64,000 nt of DNA, taken from Ascidia mentula. Taxonomy: Eukaryota; Chordata; Ascidiacea; Phlebobranchia; Ascidiidae. The DNA is taken from positions 5,520,501-5,584,500 of the forward strand of contig OX387200.1 in assembly GCA_947561715.1 (NCBI GenBank). The letters are read 5' to 3'. Position numbers and translations under genes: made by a program. Position 1 is the first letter of the stretch; every line of letters begins with the position of its first letter. Below are positions 24,263 through 37,078 of the stretch, in pieces. The notes under the pieces were generated by a model that had not been told where the DNA came from, did not search any database, and saw nothing but the letters and a program-made list of their open reading frames with translations.

Positions 24263-24835
24263 ATGGGAAAAATAACTAGGTTAGTGGTTTGTGGCGCCAG
24301 TAACACTGGCAAAACATCTATATTAGAACATCTAATTTATGGCGAGCATGCATGCAGTGTCCCATACAAGACCATCGAAGACACATATTTGGCGCAAATT
24401 GACACTGATCGTGGAGTAAAGGAAACTGTAAAGATTCAAGACACAAATGGGTGTGATTGGATGAATCCTACCTCATTTCCTCGTCATAACTTTTATTTTG
24501 GAGATGGTTTTGTTCTTGTGTACAATGTCACAGACAAAGACTCATTCAAATGCATTGAAACCATAAAAAAAGAAATCGAGAAGTGCAGAGAAAAGAAAGA
24601 TATTTCCATTGTGGTCATTGGGAACAAGTGCGATTTGGAAAATGAAAAAGTTGTTGACACTAACATGGCACAAAGCTGGGCTGCGAAAGAGAAGGTTAAA
24701 CTCTTTGAGACTTGCACATCAAAGAGGAAACTTTTGGCAGAACCTTTTATTCATTTGTGCAGTAAAATGACACAGCCCCCTGTCAAATCTACATTACTTG
24801 GTAGCCGCCGAATCAAACAACAAAGCATGGACTGA
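24263..24835 (+). CDS. NKIRAS: NF-kappaB inhibitor-interacting Ras-like protein (kappaB-Ras)
   Basis: Small Ras-like protein, 190 aa (human NKIRAS1/2 about 191). In vertebrates it binds IkappaB and slows NF-kappaB activation, and works with RalGAP to limit Ral. P-loop GASNTGKTS is present near residue 11; the switch II DxxGQ motif is DTNGC, i.e. lacks the catalytic Gln, as in known kappaB-Ras proteins; DRGVKE, DGFVLVYNVTD and the base-specificity motif NKCDL are clear. No C-terminal CaaX box, also typical. Intronless here. I start at MGKITRL because it matches the family N-terminus (MGKxxKVVVCG); the open frame extends further upstream but through a likely splice acceptor. Confidence 0.95.
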   Translation: MGKITRLVVCGASNTGKTSILEHLIYGEHACSVPYKTIEDTYLAQIDTDRGVKETVKIQDTNGCDWMNPTSFPRHNFYFGDGFVLVYNVTDKDSFKCIETIKKEIEKCREKKDISIVVIGNKCDLENEKVVDTNMAQSWAAKEKVKLFETCTSKRKLLAEPFIHLCSKMTQPPVKSTLLGSRRIKQQSMD

Positions 24836-25160
24836 TTGCAGTTTACATTTTATAGATATTTTATACCTATAAGTCTGATGTTTTGCATGTCTTGCATAGT
24901 TTATTTGAAGTTCATCTTGCACATGTCACACTTGCAAGTTAAAGTGTTGGTAAAGTGAACAGTTATTTACTTGGATGTATACAATGTGTATTTAAAATCT
25001 ATTTATGATCCACAATTGTTTTTTTTTTGCACAACATTTCTATATCTATATGGACTTATTAATTTTGCATCAAATGCATAAACCTGTTTTTCAAACTCCA
25101 GATAGAAATATAATTAAACAGCTCTTGTAAAATTTTCGAACAAACTTTAATATTTTCCTG

Positions 25161-28100
25161 ATGGAGTCGGAGGGAGAAGACCCACCTGTCTCCGCCCAGG
25201 ACCAGGAAATACCAGCAGTTGATGATCCTTGTGTATATCACATTAAGTGGATAACTTGGAAAGATGTTAAAACCCCAATCATCACACAAAACAAAAATGG
25301 TCCATGTCCTCTACTTGCATTATTCAATGTGCTCTTGTTGTCCAAAAGAGTGAGTTTCTATGCTTATGAAAATACTATTAGTAGGTTTGCTTAGTGTTGC
25401 AATGTTGATTTATTTTAGATTCTTCTGTCTGAACTTTTGGAAATGATATCTCCAAAACAGATTATGGACTATTTAGGTAATTTGTCAAATGCATTTTAAA
25501 AACAATGGACTTTTTCCAGAAATGACCTTTGTACTGTTGTTATAACTGAAAATTGTTTAGAAATCTATGGATTGTTTTCCAGTATAAAATGATTATTTTT
25601 GGCTTCAGGCAGTTTGATTCTTGAGGACATGCCGTCTGATTTGCCGGACGCAGAGAAGCTAAACTATGAACAAAACATGTCAGATGCAATAGCAATTTTT
25701 CCTAAACTGCAAACTGGCATTGATGTCAATGTGCAGTTCAAGAATTCAACCAGTTTTGAGTGCACTCCTGAGTTAATTGTATTTGATCTGCTTAGAATCT
25801 CCTTATATCACGGCTGGCTGCCAGATCCTCAGGTGTGTGAACTTCTGTTAAGCTGTGCTCTTGGGAATATGGTAGTTAAAATTAAACTCATTTGAAACCT
25901 CTATTCTAAATAACAATAGCCACTGCTTGGTTAACTTTGCTATATATATATATATACAATATGTGTAAAAGAGCTGTAATAATCAAGATCTGCAGCCAGG
26001 TGTACAAACTATTTTGACCTGTAAGGGTTGGGTACGCAATGGATTGATGACCAATAGGTATCACAAAACGGAAATCTGTGTGCTTACTAGTCCAAAATCT
26101 AGCCCAGTGCCACAGTCACCAGCTGCACTGATGAGACCGTACAGGTCGAAACAGTGTGTAAACCTGTCTGCAGCTCACGATAATCCGTACTGTTGTAAAC
26201 GTTCTGGCTTGAGAGTGCTGTAAATACAGTCACATCGCAGGGCACGGTAAACGAAATAAATTTGGCTCGCAACTCAGCCAAACGTTCAGATTGCGAGTTA
26301 TAAAGTGTCTAAGCTAACAGTTTTCCAAACCTGAACCGCGATTTTAGGCCGGGTCGCCAACCCCAACTTTGTGAATGTCCATGTTACCCTGCACTGATAT
26401 ATATATTTACAATGATATGCGATTTGCAATGTTGCAGGACAAAGCATCTTTTGATGCAGTAAAATGCAAAAGTTACAACCAAGTAGTCGATCAAATCATC
26501 ACCAGCAAGGATACAACTGATGAACACATTATTTCTGCCGGTAAAATTTGGTTTCACTGAGTGGCTTTTTTTATTTAAACAACTGAGTTAATCTTGTATC
26601 ACTAAAGTATACCAATAATGGTTGTATTTAAAAACGGAGTGGCTGCGTAAGTTGCCATAAAGGCAATACTGAATATTACTTATGCAACCAACTATCAAAA
26701 AAAAAAATAAATTCACACAAACATCAATTTGTGATAAATTTGTGCTTTCATATTCATGTCAAATCTGTGCAGTATAAAAACAGCAAGAGAAGACCAAAAG
26801 TAATGGTAATATAACATTACAGGGGAAATTGCAAACTGTGCATATTATCATGAGCTAGTTGGCAACCGATGCAAATTTAATAAATTATGCATGTGTGGTT
26901 TGTGTGTTAGACATGTGCCTATTTGTCACACTTTCCACTGCCTACACAAATACTTCCACTCCCTGAAACCATTTCTTTGTGTATTCCATAACATTTTTAT
27001 GCAGCGCAGGCCTTGCAGCTGAGCAATTTCTTCAAGCCAATGCAGCACAGCTTACGTACTGTGGTATAGTGAACATGCATGAAACTATGAAGGATGGTGA
27101 ACTCGCCGTGCTGTTTAGAAACAACCACTTTTCCACCCTTTACAAAAAAGAGGTATGAAAATGTGTCAGATAACACTCATATAAATTTTCAAAAAAAATT
27201 CAAAATGTTGTTGTTTACCTGTTTAATCATAAACTTTATACAAACTGCCAAAAAAAGCCCACCATCACCCACCTTTGAAATGATTCAACCAACAAAATAC
27301 AGTATTTACTTTTTCATGGTTGTGGCTTATGAGAGTTGCTCAAATTCTTTTAAAGTTTTAAGTTTATTTTCAGTTAAGTTACCATGCTCTCCCAAACTAT
27401 TTGCAGGACGAGCTTTTCACCTTGGTGACCGACCAAGGATTTCTAACCAAACCCAAGATAGTGTGGGAAACGCTGTCCAGCGTGCAGGGTGACACTCACT
27501 TCACTGACGCCGCTTTCCTGAGCACACCATTCGAAGGAGACGACCTTCCTGTCAATACACCTGACTTAAGTCGTGAACAACAGGTTGAACAGGTGTGCAG
27601 TGCTTTATTATTTATGCCACTCCTTGGCCAGTGGGCAATTAGCCAACATGTTCATTTATGGAAAGCGCTATGTGTCTTTGGTTATTTTTGATTTGTTTTA
27701 ATTTATTTCATGCACATTTTATCCCCTCTTGCTTTGTTTTTTTTTTACTTAGTTTTTTTTTAAATGTTATTTCTTATTTGTGCACAGAGATTTTATTAAC
27801 ACCAGCTGGTTTGTACTAATATGATATGTGAGGTTGTGTATTTCTAGTTTTTGCTTTATGTGCACTAAATACCCCCACTGGTGTCACAGAAATATTTGCA
27901 AGCTGTTACTTTACACTTTTTTTCCTATTTGTAAAAGCAATTGTTAGGTTTGCTTTTAAGCATTGAACGAACTTCCCTTTAAAAACTGCTACATTCGCAG
28001 CATTAACTTCCCGCTATTAAACGCTTTGTCACAGGACATGTTGCTCGCATTGTCGCTGACGGAAGATGATGACACTAGCGCGGCGGCCGTTCCAACACAA

Positions 28101-28545
28101 CAACACCAACAACAGAATGTTGAAAGCAGGGAGGAATCCGAGTATGTGTTGATTTGTTTGTTAAACCAATCGAGTTGATTCAAAATGTGTAAGCGTTAAC
28201 GGCCGTGTTTGAACACAGAGTGGTTTTACGATGTAAAGTTTGGTTTCGAATGCTTTGATTGTTTTTCTTATTATCATTGAGGTAATATTTAAATGAGAAA
28301 CAACTGCTTTTTGTTCAATCGTTTTGTTTGATCGAAGATTTTGAACACAAAACAACTATACGTGATTGTCTTTGTTGAAATTGTGATATCTTTACAATTA
28401 CATTATTTTTACATTTAGTCGCCAGATGGCGTCGCGGCTACAGCAGGAATACGACCAGCAGGCATCACGCGACGCGAGGCACGCCCCTCAACCGAGTCGC
28501 CAACCGCCCAAAGAAGAAAAGCAAAGCAAATGCGTCATCTTATGA
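25161..28545 (+). CDS. MINDY1/2: MINDY1/2-type deubiquitinase (FAM63 family)
   Basis: Cysteine protease that trims K48-linked polyubiquitin. Exons: 25161-25349, 25419-25476, 25609-25832, 26438-26540, 27010-27152, 27407-27592, 28035-28141, 28419-28545; 378 aa against 469 in human MINDY1. Catalytic Cys lies in TQNKNGPCPLLALFNVL, with the conserved Gln just before; catalytic His in RNNHFSTLYK. Other matches: ELIVFDLLRISLYHGWLPDP, AEQFLQANAAQLTYCG and LFTLVTDQGFL. After the catalytic domain come DMLLALSL and RLQQEYDQQ, corresponding to the ubiquitin-binding MIU-type segments. It ends KQSKCVIL, a CaaX-type box like the CILL of human MINDY1. Intron 3 carries a sense-strand hammerhead ribozyme at 26121-26175. 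One gene here may stand for both vertebrate paralogues. Confidence 0.95.
25978..26185 (+). mobile_element. Retrozyme-like element carrying the intact hammerhead
   Basis: The ribozyme at 26121-26175 is preceded at about 25978-26014 by a diverged inverted copy of its own 3' half (roughly 27 of 37 positions by eye, including CTGCAG and CAGGTGTACA). The related element at 47416-47521 has the same arrangement, nearly perfect, so the two share ancestry. A TA microsatellite (25941-25956) abuts the left arm. Boundaries and family are inferred; no coding capacity. Confidence 0.45.
26121..26175 (+). ncRNA. Hammerhead ribozyme, type I, all core residues present
   Basis: Stem I AGCTGCA (26121-26127) pairs perfectly with TGCAGCT (26169-26175). 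Core CTGATGA at 26128-26134. Stem II GACC/GGTC (26135-26138 with 26144-26147) closes a GTACA loop. GAAA at 26148-26151. Stem III ACAG/CTGT (26151-26154 with 26164-26167) closes a nine-base loop. Cleavage is expected after C26168 (UC followed by TGCAGCT). It sits on the transcribed strand of a MINDY intron. Metazoan hammerheads of this kind are known from retrozymes and Penelope-like elements. Activity is inferred from the fold only. Confidence 0.9.
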
Positions 28546-31500
28546 GATACCAACAGAATGTTGTTTCGAAACTTGCCCGATTCGCAGTACTGGCGTTTCT
28601 TCACAGGAAAGTACCTCCTTGAACCTTCGTAAGAGCCACATTTTTTGCTTTGTACGAAACTGTGGTTAAATTTGCTGTTCTACCCAAATATTTTTCCAAG
28701 CGTTTTGTCTGTGCTGCAGCCGTGGTTGTTTGTCGCGTGGTGTGAACGCTTGGAAGCTACGTCTTTGCGTTTCCAGGTTAACAGTCACTTGCTCAACCTT
28801 TACGGTTGTCCGTCTGTCTGTGTTACCTGCAGATAGTTTCTTTACCACTGCACACATACGTTTCGCGTCAAGTAGGCAAATTACTGGGATATCGAATTAC
28901 AGACCAGATAGGATATGAAGATCCAGCACATGCGATTTTTCAATGCAACTCAAAAATGGTGAAATTTGCAAACAAAATGAAAAACAAAAAAATACATCCA
29001 ACATCCAGAAAAAAAAAATACATTATTATTTTCAAATCATTTTTTATTTATGGTAAAAATGGTACTGCGCGTGGTATCTTATACTGACAGAAAGCAATTT
29101 GGTGTATTCGTACTTTTCGTATTTGTTTAGATTAACACCATATTTAGGGAGGTGACGCCTGCTAGTGAAAGCCATACATAGTAGTTGGACTCAAAAGGTT
29201 GCGATGCACATATCAGCTCTTGCTTTAGTTAAAAATAATTTTAGTGTAGGTGCGTAGAATTTAAATGTCCGTTGCCAGAACGTCACAGTTGAGCATTTTT
29301 CTTCGTTGGTGGCGCGATATTTTCCCAAAAAAAATCAATTAAACGTTCTATGCAGAGAGAATCGATCCTTTTGCCGTTGAGATTCTTTTCACATATATAG
29401 TCTTGTAGGAAAATTAAAAACGTATTTGAATCCATTGTCGACTTTTTCCCTCATTTAGGTATGCTATGGACAGTAAAAATTCGGGCCACGGGAGATATAC
29501 CACGTGTCACTCAAGTTCGTATTCCAATACTGTTAATTGCAATTAAAACCATTACCTTTCTTTTCACAAAAATTCTGATAAACTAGTAACGTGATTTGTA
29601 AACCGACACACTGCATGTTGATGCGATCGACAGTTTGCCTCCCCCAGGTACAACTGACACCAAAAGGTGCTACCGGTGTGCTTGTAACCATGAAGGCATT
29701 TGTTCGTTATTTGCAATCGTCGTTGTTTCTTGTTCTAACTTCGATCTTTCAGTTTCTGATTGTCGTCCACGTGATACTGACAATAAAAAGAAAAGTGTGA
29801 TGAAAAGTGTGATGCGTTATTAGTCGGGTGGATGTGTTTTACAAAAAAAAAATTTTTAGACGTGGATATGGTCAGGTGAGCTGTAAGAAATGTGTTTCTA
29901 CTTCGCAGCATTGCAGTAATGAACGCATGAAACGAATGCGTATACCATGACGCAACATTTTTACCGAATCGGCGGACATTTTGTTGTCGCGGCCATTTTG
30001 TATCTCGGCAACCAGAATAAACACGTTCCCATGCTTGGTGTGGCATCTGTGCCCACAATGAAAGTATTCCAAATACGACACTTATGCACCAAAACTTGTT
30101 CTTAAACAGAGAATAAAATGTACATGCACATTCATCAAACTATTTCAAGAAAGTTCACTTCAACGCTGTCCGTCTCAATGTTGAAAACACGCTTTATTAT
30201 TTGTGTTTTCGGATGATTGAAACGAACATAGTAGTGTATTTAGGGTCGAAATGTGCAAAGAGCTTTGTTTATCGTGCTTATTTATAATAGAGCCAGACAC
30301 AGCGCAGTTTTGATTTGATGCTATAGAGCCAAAACAAACCGACAGCGCAAACCATTAGTTTCTCAGTTTCCTTTGCATCTAGTATTTTCCAAATCATGCA
30401 CAGTGGCAAAAACACTGCTATTTACAGCGGTTGAAATTTATGGCACTTTGGTCGCGTGTTTATAGCTGTAAGATACAGAACTCAACACATGACTTTGCAG
30501 CACATGGTAACAATCAATAAGAGGCATCCGATGAGAGTTGGGCTACGAGAAGGGGAACCATGTTAAATTTGGACGACGGGAAAACGAAGTGATTTGCCTG
30601 CAATGTTCGTTTGCGGAGCTGTTTATATATGAACACTCTTGTTACCAGAATTTCCTGCTGATACCTTTTTGATCGACAATGACCTGATAACCAACAGACG
30701 ATTGTGAAATGAATGCTAAGGTTTGAACACAATTAACGTTACGAAAATTTGAACCCAAGATAAATTGTGCCGTTTTTCAGGAACTGTGATGTCTCGAAAC
30801 ACAGGGATGTCACAAAACTTGTTGGCAAAATATAACAAGCTTGCTTGGAACATTGTTGGAGTTGTGACCCCAACAAACCATTTGTTTCAGCTGTAACCCT
30901 TGAAAATAATAACAAAGCTTAAAAATACATACGGTATGGCAGCTTTGGGTTCAGCATATATCGTGTACTGAACAGAAAGGAGGGCGAACAATCGATGAGA
31001 TAATAGAAGAAAGCGCGGATTATAGGCTTCCCCTACCTCGTCAAAACTCTCCCAGACCCCTCGAACAGACAAGGGATTCGCAGAAAGAAAGAAAACACTT
31101 TCCATCGGTCGCACGCAGTTCTGTTTACTGGATTTAAGGGCTTTCGCCGGTTCTCCGTCGACCCGTAAACCGCCCCCGAACCCACAACAATCGTCGCACG
31201 AACGACTCGCGCGCTTCCGTCTCTTATTCAATTTGCGCGTCTTTTATTTGCCGCTATGGGAAGCAGCCCGCCGCCGTCTTTACTCCGGGTGCAGAATTTG
31301 CGGTGTCGGTGGCTCTGGGGTCGCGCCCGGGGGTGACAGCGGTGTGTGGGTCGCGTGCTGCCAACTGTTTTATCGCGTGCGACTCCCCCAAGCCTCGCGT
31401 GCGAAATCGTCGGCTGAACATCGGCGGATCGACGGCTGGCGTTGCGGTGACCGAAAGCACGTTTGCGCATGCGCACCATTTTAAAGCCAAAGAGGAGAAA

Positions 31501-34500
31501 CACTTGGACGATTCTGTGATTAATTTTTTTCTTCCTGAAAAGATACCATTTTTTTCTCCAATGTTTAAATCTTTAAATCAGAATTTGCGAGGATGACTTT
31601 TCATCACGTTGCTTTTTAACGCTAAAATGTATAATACCAGAAAAACATCATAATTATTCATTTGACTAAATTTTCTTCACATCAATGTCCACAACCCACA
31701 TGTCTTGTGAATGGCCAAAAACTTGACACAATACTACCAGTACATGCGTAGTATTGAATCATTTTGCAAAATTTACCTTTTCTGTCTGACGATTAAAAAG
31801 AATTTAAACTAAACCAATTATTAATATTTTCTTCTTGAGACCGCTAGATACGGGCGAAGAACGCGTAAACACCGGAGGTTTGTGTTCTTTTCCCATCAAT
31901 CAATACACGTGGCGGACCTTGGTACCGAAATCACTGTTATTTGTTACATTTCAATAAGGGAGTGTCGAAAGACCTTTCGGACCCCCAATATAAACAGTGC
32001 CAGTCACGAAATGGGGGTATGTCCTCGCACAAGTCGGCCGTACTTTGTCCTTCGCGTGCCAGTTAGACTTTCGTAGTGCACATGCTGAGATATATTTCGG
32101 AACTTTGGACCGGGTTAACTCAATATCTTACGTGTGCCGGTGTATTGCGTTTTGCACGCACAAAGGATGGGAGTGAAGCCTATCGAAAAGAAAGGGGTTT
32201 TTCACTTTGCTTTTTGTTAAACGTTTGCTTACCAACAGTCGAAGCAAAAATAGTCCAACATTGATGATAAATAATCAGTCTGTGAAATCAGATGGTCAGT
32301 TGAGTATAATTTTCCAATTTTCAAAGCTTCACCCTGTATTGGGTTGTGTATACATGAATGCACAGAGGATTTGCCAACATAAATAAAAAAGTACATGTTG
32401 ATATCAAAACATGGAAAAATATAGCTTAAATTTGGGTCCAAGTTAGCCCGCGTCCAGTCCCACAATACGTAAATCAGCCATTGTTACCATGGTAATAAAT
32501 TATATGCTCAGTCGCATCTGACGAACACGCGATATGAAAAACGACCGAAGCATCAAGAAAAACCCGCCATTCGGAACAAATATGATTTATCGTCGGCACT
32601 AAGCCTATCTTCATCCCCGTGTACCTACTGTGTTTGCCATTCGGCTGGGCGGCATTACCATCGCAAAACAATCACATGCGATGTCGGAGTGGAGTTCGCA
32701 CGCGACTTCACTGCACCCGTGACCCCAGAGTTCGTCTCTCCGCAAGCACGCCACCCGATGCGTTGTTCCACAGGCACAGCTCAGTCGCTTCTCGGAAGGG
32801 CTTTAATTCCTCGGCGCCTGCATCAAGCAGATCGCGTGCGCTCATCGCCCGTCTACCGAACCGCGATAATCATCGTCGGAAGTACGAGATTGTTGGAGGC
32901 CCACCGCGGTCGCGCGACGCCCATCTGTCGACGCTCGCGAGGCCTTTAGACTGAGATTAAGACGCGCGTTGACAGGGCCATGATTTTAGGCCGTTTTGAT
33001 TCACACGAAAGTCCCCCTCTCTCCGACATGCAATCCCCACAGAGTTTTACGGACGTGTGCCTGGAAATGTATTGCTTTCCTATACACATATTCTCTAGGT
33101 ATGGTTAGCAGTACCAACACTCACTTCACTGCGTGCTAAACACTAAGGCATGCTTTTGTTTATGGTAGGCGAAACCGTTTTGGATTTTGTGAAACTTACT
33201 ACGGTTTAAATGGACTAATAAACGTAAAAGGCAAAGACATGTCTCGGCACTTCAAAGCAACGAGATTTTGATTTTAATTGATGCCTCAGTCTTGGTAAAT
33301 TTTCTGCGAAACGAATCGCGCTGGGTCGTGACTGAACACGAATTCGCCGAAGCCGAAAACTCCGCGGGATTGTGCAACCAGCGATGAAACGACCAACCGC
33401 GCGATTTTTTCGTCCGAAGTGAATATTAGCGCGCTTGGCCACTCGTCGATTGCGTGCAAAAGGCGGTCAAAACACCGCTATCAGATTCCGGTCGAGCGGC
33501 CTCTCAAAGCTCGCAGGCAAATTAACAGACTTGCCTCTCGTTCACACGCTATTCGCGCCCATCGAATTTTCCACGCCCACAATAGCGGGACAGGATTCTG
33601 GCGGCATTCGAGTGGCAGCTGTCGGATTGATGCCTGACGTGTCAGTTCCCTTTGGTGAAGTGGCAACCATGATTTTGTTTTTACGATTGTTTTAATTACA
33701 CACGATTTGTAGTTGGTCTTGATGGCAATAATATATTGGATATCAAGCTCATTCATAAAATTAGGTGTTGTACTGGAAAAGATATTTTCTTACGTGACCC
33801 TATCAGCCAGGAATTTAGGCCGTACAAAAAAAGACTTTCTGTACAAAAAGGCAGCGGAATCAATACCATTTCAGTTCCAAAGTTGTAGCATACATTTTTT
33901 CCACTGTGGTTTCACTGTCTAGTGCGAAAACGCTACTATATGCGCCAAATCCACAAGTTTTTCATTTCTTCCAGGTCTGGCGTTCAGCCAACCGTATTGG
34001 ACCTACGCGGGTCCATCATGTAGGGGGGGACGACATTGTCGTGTTGACGGGTCGCGGGGCTTGGCGCTCTCACGCCAGCGGTTAGCGAGTCACGCAATTT
34101 CAATTTGGATTGCCTATCGTGCAAATATTTAGCATTGCCAGGCATGCTTGTCGCTTGATGCTCATGCCGGTAAATGTAAGCGCATTTGAAATTTGGCATT
34201 TTGTCATACGTACGTATATATTCAAATAAGATAAAGCAACCATTATACACAGATTCGTACAAAAATAATTATTGATGGTTGTATATGTGTTTGGATGATT
34301 GTATAAATTTAAGACACGAACAAGCGAAATTGCGGCGCATATATATCTGTCGTTCGACATTTTTCAAAGTAAATGACATAGAAGCACTGATTTGCTTTCC
34401 TTTACGTTGTGAAAATTGCTGTGAAGATCCACAAAAATTGAAAGATTAGTGCCGCTGTTTGAACGTGCCTTTGCTCAGAATCTGATGGTCTATTTATTTC

Positions 34501-37078
34501 AAGTGCTTTCCAGAAAGTTTGACGTTGACGCAAAATAACAAGAACACAAAATTCCGACTTCCACGAAAACAGCTTGAATTTTCGAAAACAGGTAAATCCG
34601 ACCACAATGCACGTAGTTTGTCACGAGATCACAACAGCGAACAACAAACGCATAGGTATAAGCCCGGGAAATTGACGTCAGTTTTCCGCGAGCGTTTCTA
34701 AGAAAAACTTACAATTCCAAAGCAAGTCCAATCGGTATTCAGTGTTTTCGAGTTTTTTTTGGCCGTGTCGTGGTAAAACAGCAACGAACTTTCAGTGTTT
34801 TGATCGCGTTTGAAAATGTCCGCCAGGCGCTGGTTATCCCGAAATTCCAAAACTCTGAATCAGTCACTCACGCGATCCCGACATACTACGACTCCCAAAT
34901 CTCAATCCCTCCTCCCTTTCTCTTGTTTTTCTCGCTCGAACCAAGTCCGCGCTCAATGAAATTCCGAACCCGGGGGCCTATGGCTGACGTCAGATCATTC
35001 GTCAAAGTGACGTCGGCGGTAAAGGGGGGCGTGGAACTGCTGACGTGTGTTAGACTCGCGTGCGGGCAGTCCCTCCTCGCGTGACTGTCGGCATTGTGGA
35101 GGTCCGCAACCTGTTTTCCTTTGCCAATCCAGCAGTATATTTGATCCCTAGCCGGGGGGTTAACGTGTTTGGCGTCGAATGTTTTGATCGATGTGTTTCT
35201 ATCGGTGGACTCCGTATCTAATCTAAAAAAGGAAAAAACAGATAGAGAATCAAGCTCGTATAGTTCGTGACTTGTATTAATTACAGCCAATATAGCACTT
35301 GCAACCAATCTATCATTTCTTGATATTTTGAATAAAATTTAATGTGGATGCTTACATCACATCACAATGTCGATCGGTGGACTCCGTATCTAATCTAGAA
35401 AGGAAAAAAAGACGTAGTTCGTGACTTGTATTAATTTTCAATCCACATTGCACTTGCAACGAAACTATTATTTATTAATTTTTTTAAGCAATATTTAATG
35501 TAAATGCTTACATCAAATCCATCACAAACAAATGGAGGAATATCTCGTTTCTCGTGACTGAAGCTTGTTAAAAGGGGGTCGTATCCCATTGCGTTAAAAC
35601 CCATAAACCTGCAGAACCCCCTAAAATGCACAGGAAAAGCGATACCAGCTTCTGGAAACGTGCGGAACGCTAATTACCATAATTGTAAACCACCTAGTTG
35701 GTGCCCGATAAACTCTGGCGAATCGCGTGCAACAGCTCGCACCGCGACTGCACGATTCCGGCGCGATCAAGGGCGGAGGGACTAAAAATAGGGCGATTAA
35801 CGAGTCGGAAAGTTATTACACGAAGACTGCGTCCTGTTATGGGCCTTCTCCATTCTGGTGCGTGTCAGTATTGTGATTCGCCCGAGCGCTCGCGAGAGGA
35901 GTTCGCGTGATTCGGCGGACGGCGGGTTGGCGGTGAATGCCCGCGCATCCCCACTGTTTTCAGTTTTTTGTACGTAGGAGTTGAAACGGGGGGCTTACAC
36001 GGCGGCGGAAGGCGAAAGGGCGGGTCCAGCGGGGAATCTGTGAGAAGATGCGTGTGAACCGGGAAGGAGTTCATTTCAATCACATGGGCGCCGAAATCGA
36101 TAACCTATGATGTTTTATCGGTGTCCGTTTTATTTTTTGCGTTGTATTTCTTTGCTCACATTAAAAATGATTAGAACTCATTTGGCCTCTGCAGACTGGA
36201 ACCGACGTTCATACACTTTAAATATAATACATCAAGCCAGGTTTAAAAACACAGCAGTCGTTATAGAATTTTCCACACACCCATTCCGCAACATGCTTCA
36301 ATAAACTATCGTCAGTTTTCATTAAGTGTTGTAAACTCCGTTGTAAGTGTTGATGGATGGAAAAGCATGCCTTAAAAAAACCCAAACACTCAACCGGAAA
36401 ACTAACTTTGCTAAGCGCAAACAGTAGCGGAAACCCGGAACAAATGGGCGGGGGTCGATCAGAGCAGCGTTCCTTGTCCTTTGAAGCGTGGAATGTCAGA
36501 ACTCGTGCAAAGAAAATCAATGGACAAGCGCGCGTCTCACGGAACGGAGTTCGTGGCAGTTGCGTGCCACGGTCGGAGGCTGCTCTCACGCAAGGGCCAA
36601 ACTCGTTCGTGGCCGGGCCGGCACGCAAAGCACAAGAAAGAAGGAATTCCTTTTCGCGCATCTGTTTGTTGTGCGGCCACACGAGTCCAATGTTTGTAAC
36701 GTTTAGAAAAAAAGGCTGTGTAAAACAACAGGCCCGCCCCTGCCTGGAGGAACTGCATAAAAACACATCCGTCCAGTTGTAACGCCATTAATTCTACAAT
36801 CAACGCCAAGTCTCTAGAGGGTGCGTTGAATAATGGTACAGCATATGTTTGATAAATGGGTACAGGCTGAAAGTAACAGGGCAGTTTTGTTTTCACAGAT
36901 ACAGTATTCGTTTCAATCGACTTCTAAATATTAGCGTTTAAAATATTAGTTTTTCACAAATTACACTGTACGCCGCGACGGAATAACAATCCAACAAACC
37001 TTCCATTCAAAACTTAACATAAAGCTCTGTTTTTTTACATCCGACAGCTTTCCGTTTCATGCTAAAGTCGTAACAACA
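28546..37078. other. 8.5 kb with no gene recognised; CpG-rich patches
   Basis: Between MINDY and the SDR gene I find only short, unrelated open frames. AT-rich DNA alternates with CpG-rich patches at about 31100-31480, 32680-32960, 33290-33640, 34960-35060, 35700-36060 and 36420-36700. In these patches frames are open on several strands simply because stops are rare, with no domain or splice structure. They could be regulatory DNA or exons of a non-coding RNA. A 172 bp tandem duplication lies at 35201-35525. No tRNA or other structured RNA was recognised. Confidence 0.45.
35201..35525 (+). repeat. Two-copy tandem duplication, about 172 bp period
   Basis: Both copies begin ATCGGTGGACTCCGTATCTA (35201 and 35373) and share TTCGTGACTTGTATTAATT, GCACTTGCAAC and ATGCTTACATCA in the same order. 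The second copy has small deletions. Non-coding. Confidence 0.85.

Noticed and set aside
36218-36896. Several overlapping open frames on both strands, up to 182 codons
   Set aside because: CpG-rich DNA with few stops; the frames contradict one another and none has a domain or splice context.
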